Positions 7,292 to 14,408 of a stretch of DNA of 33,593 bases are shown here, piece after piece. This DNA comes from an uncultured Sphingomonas sp. Its GTDB lineage: Bacteria > Pseudomonadota > Alphaproteobacteria > Sphingomonadales > Sphingomonadaceae. A program made the translations under genes and the position numbers. Location: positions 1 through 33,593 of the forward strand of contig CAJYKB010000058.1 in the NCBI GenBank assembly GCA_913774925.1. The letters run 5' to 3'. How positions within the stretch are numbered: position 1 is the first letter of the stretch; every line of letters starts with the position of its first letter. The notes under the pieces were generated by a model. The model did no database searches, was not told the DNA's origin, and saw only the letters and a list, made by a program, of their open reading frames with translations.

Positions 7292-8407
7292 ATGCCGCGC
7301 ACCGCTGCCCGCACGGCCGCCCTGCATCAACGCATGCTGGGGTGGCTCCAGGCCGATCCGGGCAGGACCGCCCCGCCCCCGGCCCCGGCCACGCCCGCGA
7401 CCACGCCGGAACAGACCCGCACCGCCACCCGGCGCCAGCTATACCGTGACGTGGGCGAGTTCCTGTTCTCCAACGGCCTGGAACCTACCCCACGCAACTT
7501 CATGGTCGCGCACGCCTATCTCTCCGGCGAGGATTGGGAGGTCGCGCGCGCCGTTTCGACGCACCTGCGCTCGGGCTCGCCGTTGTCCGACGGCAAGGTG
7601 AGCCAGATCGTGGAGCAGCGGCGCACCTCCGACCTTACGCCGGAGCGGCTCGCCACGCTCGCGAACCATCTGGAGGCACGGCTGAACGACTGCGTCAGCG
7701 CGGTCGACACCACGCGCGACTCGGCGGCTGAGTTCGGCTCCGCGCTGAACGAGGAGGCGCAGAACCTGGCCAGCGACCCGGTCGGCACACTGCACCGCGT
7801 CATCTCACTGACGCGCGACGCGGTGGAGACGACGCGACTGGCGGAGCTTCAACTGCACAAGACCCGGCAGGAGGCGGCGACGCTGCGCAATGAGCTGCAG
7901 CAGGCACGTCGCGCGGCCGAGCACGACCATCTGACCGGCCTGCCCAACCGTCGCCGGTTCGAGGCGCAGCTATCCGAGGTGATCGGGCGCGAGAAGGCGA
8001 CCACCGCGACCGTCGCGATCTGCGACATCGACGACTTCAAGCAGGTGAACGACTGCCACGGTCACTCCGCCGGCGACCGCGTCCTGCGCTTCGTCGCCGA
8101 CTTCCTGCGTACCCATCTGGGGCGCGGGGCGATGGTGGCCCGCTACGGCGGGGAGGAGTTCGCCTGCCTGTTCGAGGGCGAAACACCGCACGGCGCACGC
8201 GCCGCACTCGACGCCGTGCGGGAGAAGCTGGCCACCCGGTCGCTCGTCAACCAGGAGACGGGCATGCCGATCGGCGCGATCACCTTCTCCGCCGGGGTCG
8301 CGCCGATCCTGGACGGCGATGCCCATGCCGCGATGCAGGACGCCGATGCGGCGCTCTACACCGCCAAGCGCAACGGCAAGGACGCGGTCGTGGTGGCGCG
8401 CGGCTGA
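7292..8407 (+). CDS. GGDEF domain diguanylate cyclase
   Basis: A 371-residue protein that would make cyclic di-GMP from two GTP. The N-terminal third is soluble and begins with a Pro/Ala-rich stretch (about 25-40). An all-helical domain (about 48-115, YRDVGEFLFSNGLEPTPRNF) and a long helical signalling region (to about 205) follow. The GGDEF domain begins at DHLTGLPNRRRF and carries the active-site motif GGEEF at 286-290. The allosteric inhibitory RxxD site normally found upstream of the motif is absent (GRGA occupies that position), so product inhibition may be missing. ATG 7292 follows the HD-GYP stop by 4 bases with a G-rich Shine-Dalgarno; an upstream ATG at 7223 would overlap that gene. 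The gene ends 3 bases before convergent dapF. Confidence 0.93.
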   Translation: MPRTAARTAALHQRMLGWLQADPGRTAPPPAPATPATTPEQTRTATRRQLYRDVGEFLFSNGLEPTPRNFMVAHAYLSGEDWEVARAVSTHLRSGSPLSDGKVSQIVEQRRTSDLTPERLATLANHLEARLNDCVSAVDTTRDSAAEFGSALNEEAQNLASDPVGTLHRVISLTRDAVETTRLAELQLHKTRQEAATLRNELQQARRAAEHDHLTGLPNRRRFEAQLSEVIGREKATTATVAICDIDDFKQVNDCHGHSAGDRVLRFVADFLRTHLGRGAMVARYGGEEFACLFEGETPHGARAALDAVREKLATRSLVNQETGMPIGAITFSAGVAPILDGDAHAAMQDADAALYTAKRNGKDAVVVARG

Positions 8408-8410
8408 GGT

Positions 8411-9358
8411 CTAGCGCGCCGCGGCGTCCGCGACGCCGGCCCAGGCGGCGATCTCCGCGTCCATGTGGCGCGCGACCGTCAGGTCGCCGGCGCGCGCCTG
8501 GTCGACGTCGATCGTCGCCTCCCCCGCCCATTCCCACGTCGCGTTGCCCGACAGCGTCACCATCGCATCGCGCTCCGCCCGCGCGCGGACCAGCCCGCCG
8601 CGGTTCAGCACCGTGACCTCGCACCCGAACGCGACCCGGCCGTCGAGGCAGGCCGCATAGGTGGACGCCGCCATCGCGCTGCCGCAGCTGTCGGTCAGCC
8701 CGACCCCGCGTTCGAAGGTGCGCACGAACAGGCGATCCGCGGCGTGCACCTCGACGAAGGACACGTTGGCGCGGTGTGGCAACCAGTCGGGCGCGGCTTC
8801 GCAGATCGTGCCCAGGCGCACCAGTTCATCCTCATCGACGCGATCGACGAACGTCACCAGATGCGGATTCGGGATCGCCACCGCGGTGAAGGCGCGCGCT
8901 GCGTCGAGCGGAGGCACCCGCGCCGCGACGATCTGCTCCGCGCCCACCGTCAGCGGCCATGCCGCCACGTCGAGCGTCGCCGGGCCGGCGGTTTCGGTGA
9001 CGGTATAGACGCCGGGAGCGAGGTCGGGCGCGCGCGCCACGGTCGCCACGCTGGTCTTCAACCGCACAGTGGCATGGTCGAGCCCTAGCGCCTCGAACCC
9101 CGCCCGCGCGACACAGCGAAGGCCATTGAGGCACGTCTCGGCCTCGCTGCCGTCGCTGTTGAACATCCGCATCCCGAACGCCGCGGCCTCGTCGCCCGCG
9201 GTCAGCACCAGCAACCCGTCGCCGCCGACCGGACCCGCGCGGTCCGCCAGCGCGCGCGCCACCTGCCCCCATTGCGCATCGGACAGGTCGAGCGCGCGAC
9301 CGTCGACCAGCGGGAAGTCGTTGCCGGATCCGTGGCATTTGATGAAGGACAATCGCAT
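8411..9358 (-). CDS. dapF: Diaminopimelate epimerase-like protein (divergent DapF)
   Basis: Homologous to diaminopimelate epimerase, which converts LL- to meso-diaminopimelate for lysine and peptidoglycan. The N-terminal KCHGSGNDF, the first catalytic cysteine (TCLNGLRC, near residue 82) and the second (LTDSCGSAM) are all present. The first catalytic loop departs from the usual CGN(A/G)xRC by carrying CLNGLRC, and the second has SCGSAM in place of ACGSGA. At 315 residues it is about 40 longer than typical, with the extra length at the C-terminus. ATG 9356-9358 has AGGA about 8 bases upstream; the frame stays open further upstream only as a shadow. It lies 41 bases after the DUF6456 gene. It may be the canonical enzyme or a paralogue with another substrate. 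Confidence 0.8.
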   Translation of the reverse strand: MRLSFIKCHGSGNDFPLVDGRALDLSDAQWGQVARALADRAGPVGGDGLLVLTAGDEAAAFGMRMFNSDGSEAETCLNGLRCVARAGFEALGLDHATVRLKTSVATVARAPDLAPGVYTVTETAGPATLDVAAWPLTVGAEQIVAARVPPLDAARAFTAVAIPNPHLVTFVDRVDEDELVRLGTICEAAPDWLPHRANVSFVEVHAADRLFVRTFERGVGLTDSCGSAMAASTYAACLDGRVAFGCEVTVLNRGGLVRARAERDAMVTLSGNATWEWAGEATIDVDQARAGDLTVARHMDAEIAAWAGVADAAAR

Positions 9359-9399
9359 CGCGCGTTCCTGCGCCCCCGCCCGGCGCAGGGCAAGCGCGT

Positions 9400-9927
9400 T
9401 CACGGCAGCCGGTAATGATCCGCCAGCCGGTCGAGCGCGAGCGTCAATACCAGGCGGCCGCTGCGCGCGGGCCAGCCGAGCGCGCGCTCGCTCTCCGGCA
9501 AGGCCTCGCCCGCGCATACCGTCCGCCACAACACGTCGTTCAGCCCGCGACCCACCGCACCGACGGCGGCGTCGAAGCGCCGCTTGGCCGCCAATTGCGC
9601 CTCCGCCGGGGACAGGCCGGGCGCGCCGCCGCCATCGACCCGCGGCGTCCAGCGCATCGTGACCGATGGCGCCAGCTGCGCGCGCTCGTAATCGGCGCGC
9701 AGCCGCTCCCCCGCCTCCGACTGCCGCCGCGTGACCAGCCCGCGCGACGCGAGCCAAGACAGCGGCGACTCTCGCCGGTTGACCGTCACCGTCCGCCCGC
9801 GCGCGCCGTCGCGCCCCGCCGCACCCTCTATCGTTCGCTCCACCAGCTCGCGCATGACCGACTCCGTTTCCGTTGCGAACGGATGGGCTGTCAGTTGTTG
9901 GATCGTGTAGGACAGCGGCGATTTCAT
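9400..9927 (-). CDS. DUF6456 domain-containing protein
   Basis: A 176-residue protein whose central and C-terminal parts match the alphaproteobacterial DUF6456 domain: ESPLSWLASRG (about 57-67), then AGERLRADYERAQLAP (about 76-91), and a C-terminal GWPARSGRLVLTLALDRLADHY. The family has no proven function; its helical, basic character suggests nucleic acid binding, which is inference. ATG 9925-9927 with an upstream GGAATGGTGAG is preferred over a start at 10011 that would run toward the tRNA gene. It lies between tRNA-Val and dapF on the same strand. Confidence 0.8.
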   Translation of the reverse strand: MKSPLSYTIQQLTAHPFATETESVMRELVERTIEGAAGRDGARGRTVTVNRRESPLSWLASRGLVTRRQSEAGERLRADYERAQLAPSVTMRWTPRVDGGGAPGLSPAEAQLAAKRRFDAAVGAVGRGLNDVLWRTVCAGEALPESERALGWPARSGRLVLTLALDRLADHYRLP

Positions 9928-10024
9928 CGGCTCACCATTCCGCCGACCGCGTCGTCCGACCAGATGCGCCGTACGGGGGCGGATCATCGCGCTCGACGTC
10001 CACGACGGCAATGAAAGGCTATGA

Positions 10025-10100
10025 TGGTGGGCGCTGACGGGTTCGAACCGCCGACCTACTCGGTGTAAACGAGCCGCTCTACCAGCTGAGCTAAGCGCCC
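10025..10100 (-). tRNA. tRNA-Val (TAC)
   Basis: Read on the minus strand, the acceptor GGGCGCT (10100-10094) pairs with AGCGCCC (10035-10029), with discriminator A and an encoded CCA (10027-10025). The anticodon loop TTTACAC gives anticodon TAC. The D arm (AGCTCAGCTGGTAGAGC) and the T loop TTCGAAC are standard. It sits within a minus-strand gene series, 61 bases after the winged-helix regulator gene. Confidence 0.97.
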
Positions 10101-10161
10101 GACGGCAGTGCCATCGCGATACAGACCCTGTAACGTGCCGGCGCTGGCGATCAAGGGGCGT

Positions 10162-11091
10162 CTACACCAGCGGCAGACGCGCCTCCGCCAGCGCCGCGAC
10201 ATAGCGCTCCATCGCGATCGCGGCCTCGTCGCTCAGCGCGATGAAGGCGCGGCGGCGATCGTCGGGATCGGGCGCGCGCTCCAGCAGGCCCGCCGCGGTC
10301 AGCTTCGCGATCCAGCGGAGCGCCGTCGTCGGCGCGACCGCCGCCGCAATGCACAGGCTGGACACCGATACGCGCATCCCCTCCAGCCGGGCGGCGAACA
10401 GGTCGAGCAGCATGTCCCACGCGGGATCCTCGAACAGCGTCGCACCGAAGAAGCGGTCGCGCAGCCGCCGTGCGCGCAGCACGTCGCGCACCGCATTCGC
10501 GGCGGGCAGCGCGCGTGGCGCGTCGCCGCCCGCCCCGAAGGTGACGTGACGATCGCGTGCGCCGCCGGCGCCGGGCCTGTCGCGCCGCGCGATCCGTGCC
10601 AGCAGGGCGGCGATCCGCGCCACCTCGGCATGAAGCCGCGCCTGCCGCTCCGCCTCGTCGTCGCCGCTGGCGATACGGCCGTCGTCGCGCGCCGCCGCCA
10701 TCGCGAGCGCGCTGATCCACTCCGCCTGATCGGGATCGCACAGCAGTTGCACCCCGGGCAGGTCGCCCGGCAGCGCCGCGACGACCGGGTCGATCTGCGC
10801 CACCGTCATCGCCACGACGATGCGGCATCCGCGCGACAGCGCCGTCGGCACCAGCGCGTCGATGACGTCCTGGACCGCCGCTTCGTCCGCGCCGTCGAGC
10901 GCCAGGATGACGACCGGCGCGACGGCGTCTCCCAGCGCCGCCTCCGCCCCCGGCAGCGATACGTCCGCCACCAGCGTGCCGTCGACAAGCGCCACCGCCT
11001 CCCGCGCGGCAAGCGCGCCTGCCCCGCCCGTACCGACGAGCAGGAAGCGGGCGCCGGCGGCGTCCTCGAGTCCGAACCGTGCTGCGGGCAT
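10162..11091 (-). CDS. Winged-helix DNA-binding protein (MarR-like C-terminus)
   Basis: A 309-residue predicted regulator. Residues 14-135 look like an alpha/beta fold with a glycine-rich first strand-turn (FLLVGTGGAGALAAR), resembling a receiver- or Rossmann-like domain, but no phosphoacceptor signature is clear. A helical linker (about 145-215) leads to a winged helix at about 222-300: FEDPAWDMLLDLFAARLEG, recognition region SSLCIAAAVAPTTALRWI, and wing DPDDRRRAFIALSD. Similar proteins are widespread in sphingomonads, usually annotated as MarR-like, with unknown targets. The start codon is one base after the pntB stop, so it is probably the distal gene of the pnt operon and could report on redox state, which is inference. 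Confidence 0.8.
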   Translation of the reverse strand: MPAARFGLEDAAGARFLLVGTGGAGALAAREAVALVDGTLVADVSLPGAEAALGDAVAPVVILALDGADEAAVQDVIDALVPTALSRGCRIVVAMTVAQIDPVVAALPGDLPGVQLLCDPDQAEWISALAMAAARDDGRIASGDDEAERQARLHAEVARIAALLARIARRDRPGAGGARDRHVTFGAGGDAPRALPAANAVRDVLRARRLRDRFFGATLFEDPAWDMLLDLFAARLEGMRVSVSSLCIAAAVAPTTALRWIAKLTAAGLLERAPDPDDRRRAFIALSDEAAIAMERYVAALAEARLPLV

Positions 11092-11092
11092 G

Positions 11093-12592
11093 TCAGTCGA
11101 TCGACTTGACGATGTCTTCGACCATCTTCTTCGCGTCGGCGAGGAGCATCATGGTATTGTCCATGTAGAAGACGTCGTTGTCGACGCCGGCATAGCCCAC
11201 GCCCCCCATGCTACGCTTCACGAACAGCACCGTCTTCGCCTTCTCCACGTCGAGTACCGGCATGCCGTAGATCGGCGACGACTTGTCGGTCTTCGCCGCG
11301 GGGTTGGTCACGTCGTTGGCGCCGATGACGAAGGCGACGTCGGTCTGCGCGAACTCGCTGTTGATGTCCTCCAGCTCGAACACCTCGTCATAGGGCACGT
11401 TCGCCTCGGCCAGCAGCACGTTCATGTGCCCGGGCATGCGGCCGGCGACCGGGTGGATCGCATATTTCACGCGGACGCCATGCTCCTTCAGCTTGTCGCC
11501 CATCTCGCGCAGCACGTGCTGCGCCTGCGCCACCGCCATGCCGTAGCCCGGCACGATGATGACCTGTTCGGCCTGCGTCATCAGGAAGGCGGCGTCCTCA
11601 GCGGAGCCGCGCTTCCACGGGCGGTCGACCTTCGCCGCACCGCTGCCGCCAGCCTCGGGCGCGCTGCCGAAGCCGCCCGCGATCACGCTGATGAAGCTGC
11701 GGTTCATCGCGCGGCACATGATGTACGACAGGATCGCGCCCGACGAGCCGACCAGCGCGCCGGTGATGATCATCGCGCTGTTGTGCAGCGTGAACCCCAT
11801 CGCCGCCGCGGCCCAGCCCGAATAGCTGTTCAGCATGCTGACCACGACCGGCATGTCCGCGCCGCCGATCGGGATGATGAGCAGGAAGCCGATGACGAAG
11901 CTGAGCAGCGTGATCGTCCAGAACACCCACGGGCTCTGGTCGAGCGTGAAATAGGCCACCAGCCCCAGGATCGCGGCCAGCACACCCAGGTTGATGACGT
12001 GGCGCGCGGGCAGCATGATCGGCGCGCCGCTCATATTGCCGTTCAGCTTCAGGAAGGCGATGACCGAGCCGGAGAAGGTGATCGCGCCGATCGCGACGCC
12101 CAGCCCCATCTCGACGCGGCTGACCGGATTGATCGGCCCGACCGCCATGCACGCAGCAGGGTCGCAGGTGTTGAGGAGTTGGGCGATCCCGAACGCGACC
12201 GGGTTGAGGTAGGCGGCGCAGGCGACGAGCACCGCGGCGAGGCCGACGAGGCTGTGGAACGCCGCGACGAGCTGTGGCATCGCGGTCATCGCGATGCGTC
12301 GCGCCGTCACGATTCCGATCGCCGCGCCCAGCCCGATCGCCGCGAGAATCTCCAGTGCGGCGACCCAGTCCGGGCCCAGGCCATGGCCGCCGTATTCCAG
12401 CGTGTCGATCGGCTTTGCCGGGATGTTGGTCACCAGCGTGGTGACGACCGCGATCCCCATGCCGATCATGCCGTAGCGGTTGCCGCGCTGGCTGGTGGTC
12501 GGGCTCGACAGCCCGCGCAGCGCCAGGATGAAGCACACCCCCGCCACGAGGTAGGCCAGCGCCACCCAGGGATCGACCGCGACGTGTTCCAT
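11093..12592 (-). CDS. pntB: NAD(P) transhydrogenase subunit beta
   Basis: Membrane and NADP(H)-binding subunit of proton-translocating transhydrogenase, which makes NADPH from NADH using the proton gradient. The 499-residue protein has a membrane domain of about nine helices (residues about 8-290) and a C-terminal Rossmann-like NADP(H) domain with the fingerprint VPGYGMAVAQAQ and the late motif GANDVTNPAA. Length matches the family. ATG 12590-12592 starts before a plausible first helix; an earlier start at 12619 would run into the repeat element. Unlike the tightly packed genes around it, it is separated from pntAB by 101 bases that hold a repeat unit. Confidence 0.96.
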   Translation of the reverse strand: MEHVAVDPWVALAYLVAGVCFILALRGLSSPTTSQRGNRYGMIGMGIAVVTTLVTNIPAKPIDTLEYGGHGLGPDWVAALEILAAIGLGAAIGIVTARRIAMTAMPQLVAAFHSLVGLAAVLVACAAYLNPVAFGIAQLLNTCDPAACMAVGPINPVSRVEMGLGVAIGAITFSGSVIAFLKLNGNMSGAPIMLPARHVINLGVLAAILGLVAYFTLDQSPWVFWTITLLSFVIGFLLIIPIGGADMPVVVSMLNSYSGWAAAAMGFTLHNSAMIITGALVGSSGAILSYIMCRAMNRSFISVIAGGFGSAPEAGGSGAAKVDRPWKRGSAEDAAFLMTQAEQVIIVPGYGMAVAQAQHVLREMGDKLKEHGVRVKYAIHPVAGRMPGHMNVLLAEANVPYDEVFELEDINSEFAQTDVAFVIGANDVTNPAAKTDKSSPIYGMPVLDVEKAKTVLFVKRSMGGVGYAGVDNDVFYMDNTMMLLADAKKMVEDIVKSID

Positions 12593-12604
12593 TCTATTCC
12601 CCCT

Positions 12605-12691
12605 CGTCACCCCGGCCATGAGCCGGAGTCCCGCTTTATCTGCCCGCGCCCCGGCAGGGAGCGGGTTCCCGGATCAGGTCCGGGGCGACGG
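12605..12691. repeat. REP-like inverted repeat inside the pnt operon (unit D)
   Basis: This is a further relative of the CGTCACCCCGG repeat, with left arm CGTCACCCCGGCCATGAGCC and right end GGATCAGGTCCGGGGCGACG. Internally CCCGC...GCGGG (around 12630-12665) adds a second stem. It lies between the stop of pntAB and the start of pntB, where a strong RNA stem could stabilise upstream mRNA or lower downstream expression. Confidence 0.7.
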
Positions 12692-12693
12692 TG

Positions 12694-12993
12694 TCAGTGC
12701 TTCGCGGCCGCGGGCCGCTCCTTCTTCTTGTACATCGCCAGCATGCGGTGCGTGACCGCGAAGCCGCCGAAGATGTTGATGCTGGCCAGCACCACCGCCA
12801 GCAGGCCGAGCCACTTGCCGCCCGTACTGCCCGCCGCCGCCGACGCGATCAGCGCGCCGACGATGATGACCGACGAGATCGCGTTGGTCACCGCCATCAG
12901 CGGGGTGTGCAGCGCGGGCGTGACCGACCAGACGACGTAATAGCCCACGAAGCAGGCCAGCACGAACACCGATAGGATCGAGATGAAGTCCAT
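12694..12993 (-). CDS. pntAB: NAD(P) transhydrogenase subunit alpha part 2
   Basis: The small membrane subunit of the three-gene (split alpha) transhydrogenase found in alphaproteobacteria. At 99 residues it shows three transmembrane segments (about 3-23, 36-55, 60-80) and the conserved block TPLMAVTNAISSVIIVGAL, with a Lys-rich cytosolic C-terminus. In enzymes with a fused PntA this part is the C-terminal membrane domain. It starts 14 bases after pntAA. Confidence 0.96.
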   Translation of the reverse strand: MDFISILSVFVLACFVGYYVVWSVTPALHTPLMAVTNAISSVIIVGALIASAAAGSTGGKWLGLLAVVLASINIFGGFAVTHRMLAMYKKKERPAAAKH

Positions 12994-13007
12994 TTCCGCG
13001 TTCCCCC

Positions 13008-14132
13008 TCAGGCGCCCAGCAGCCGCTGGTTGACGACCTGCCCGCCCTTCGTCAGCCGCACCGCGTCGCCGATCTCCTCGTCCAGCACCGGCTTGCCGGC
13101 CTCCTTGTCCCAGAAGGTGGAGAGGAAATTGTAGAGGTTGCGGCTGAACAGCGCGGACGCGTCCGCGGGCAGGCGCCCGGCGACGTTGCGATGCCCGACG
13201 ATCCTGACGCCGTGGCGCGTCACCACCTCGCCCGCGACCGAGCCCTCGACATTGCCGCCGCTCTCCACCGCCAGGTCGACGATGACGCTGCCCGGGCGCA
13301 TCGTCGCGATCTGCGCGTCGCTGATGAGGCGCGGAGCCGGGCGGCCCGGGATCAGCGCGGTGGTGATGACGATGTCCTGCTTGGCGATATGCCCCGACAC
13401 CAGCTCGGCCTGCGCCTGCTGATATTCCGGCGTCATCTCGCCCGCATAGCCGCCCGCGCCCTCGCCCTCGATCCCGGCGACATTCTCGACGAAGATCGGC
13501 TTGGCGCCCAGCGACTGGATCTGCTCCTTCGTCGCGGAGCGCACGTCGGTCGCGGACACCTGCGCGCCCAGCCGGCGTGCGGTCGCGATCGCCTGAAGCC
13601 CGGCGACGCCGACCCCCATCACGAACGCCTTCGCCGCGCTCACCGTGCCCGCCGCGGTCATCATCATCGGAAACGCGCGGCCATATTCGGCCGCGGCGTC
13701 CAGCACCGCCTTGTAGCCCGCCAGGTTCGATTGCGAGCTGAGGATGTCCATCGACTGCGCACGCGTGATGCGCGGCATGAATTCCATCGCCAGCGCCTCA
13801 TAGCCCGCCTGCGCATAGCCATCGACACGCGCGCGCTCACCGAAGGGATTGAGCCCCGCGACGATCCACGCCCCCGGCGCCACGCCGCCCAGCGACGCGG
13901 GGTCCGGCCCCTGCACGCCCAGAACGATGCCCGCACCCGCCAGCGTCGCCGCGCGGTCGCCGACCGCCGCACCCGCCGCGGCATAGTCCGAATCGGCGAA
14001 GCTCGCCCCCTCGCCCGCCCCCGCCTCGACCGCGACCTGCGCACCCAAGGCGATGAATTTCTTGACCGTTTCCGGTGTCGCGGCCACCCGGCGTTCGCCG
14101 GGCGCCCCCTCCCTCAGGACCGCGATCCGCAT
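13008..14132 (-). CDS. pntAA: NAD(P) transhydrogenase subunit alpha part 1
   Basis: The soluble NAD(H)-binding subunit of proton-translocating transhydrogenase. The 374-residue protein is related to alanine dehydrogenase. It begins with RIAVLREGAPGERRVAATP, carries the membrane-docking and Gln-loop block RITRAQSMDILSSQSN (about 122-137), and has the Rossmann nucleotide motif VMGVGVAGLQA followed by the acidic residue of ATDVR. Length is normal for the split form. Its ATG (14130-14132) is 3 bases after the stop of the CoxIV-like gene, so the four genes form one transcript. Confidence 0.96.
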   Translation of the reverse strand: MRIAVLREGAPGERRVAATPETVKKFIALGAQVAVEAGAGEGASFADSDYAAAGAAVGDRAATLAGAGIVLGVQGPDPASLGGVAPGAWIVAGLNPFGERARVDGYAQAGYEALAMEFMPRITRAQSMDILSSQSNLAGYKAVLDAAAEYGRAFPMMMTAAGTVSAAKAFVMGVGVAGLQAIATARRLGAQVSATDVRSATKEQIQSLGAKPIFVENVAGIEGEGAGGYAGEMTPEYQQAQAELVSGHIAKQDIVITTALIPGRPAPRLISDAQIATMRPGSVIVDLAVESGGNVEGSVAGEVVTRHGVRIVGHRNVAGRLPADASALFSRNLYNFLSTFWDKEAGKPVLDEEIGDAVRLTKGGQVVNQRLLGA

Positions 14133-14135
14133 CTG

Positions 14136-14255
14136 TTATGAAATCAGCCAGATGACGAGGAATGCGAGCAGAAAGCACGCGATCGCGCCGTATTTCAGCA
14201 TCGACAGCATGCTGAAATAGGTTGTTTCGTGCGCCTTGATGTTGGCGTCGGCCAT
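14136..14255 (-). CDS. aa3-type cytochrome c oxidase subunit IV-like protein
   Basis: A 39-residue protein with a short cytosolic N-terminus (MADANIKAHETTYFSM) and one transmembrane helix (about 22-38), ending IWLIS. This matches the bacterial aa3-type cytochrome c oxidase subunit IV family (PF07835) in length and in its AHE-TY motif. The family subunit packs against the oxidase core in the inner membrane and is not catalytic. Here it is not next to oxidase genes but is the first gene of the pnt operon, 3 bases before pntAA. AAGGGGA lies about 8 bases before the ATG, a strong ribosome-binding site for so small a gene. It may belong to the oxidase, or may assist the transhydrogenase, which would be new. 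Confidence 0.88.
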   Translation of the reverse strand: MADANIKAHETTYFSMLSMLKYGAIACFLLAFLVIWLIS

Positions 14256-14296
14256 GACGATCCCCTTCTATTCGTGCTACGCTAGAGCCTAAAGAC

Positions 14297-14341
14297 GCCG
14301 GATAGGCGAGGCAATATCCCCTGTGCCTCGCTTAAGCCGGC
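14297..14341. promoter_or_regulatory. Long hairpin in the divergent pnt / NtrC-type promoter region
   Basis: An inner stem GCGAGGCA (14306-14313) pairs with TGCCTCGC (14324-14331) around a 10-base loop, and an outer stem GCCGG (14297-14301) pairs with CCGGC (14337-14341), separated by a small internal loop. It has no T-run on either side, so it is not a standard terminator. It lies in the 153-base gap between two divergently transcribed genes and could be a transcript leader structure or a protein-binding dyad. Confidence 0.45.
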
Positions 14342-14408
14342 CTTTACCCCCCGTACCTTAGGTGCGGGCCGGAGCCGCGATCGGGCAAACCGGGGGACGA
14401 ATCGACCA

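Noticed and set aside
9359..9757. N-terminal extension of dapF
   Set aside because: The frame stays open but overlaps the DUF6456 gene on the same strand; the DapF N-terminus starts properly at 9358 with its own ribosome-binding site.
10820..12940. 706-codon plus-strand open frame opposite pntB
   Set aside because: Antisense shadow; low-complexity His/Arg/Asp composition and no recognisable domain.
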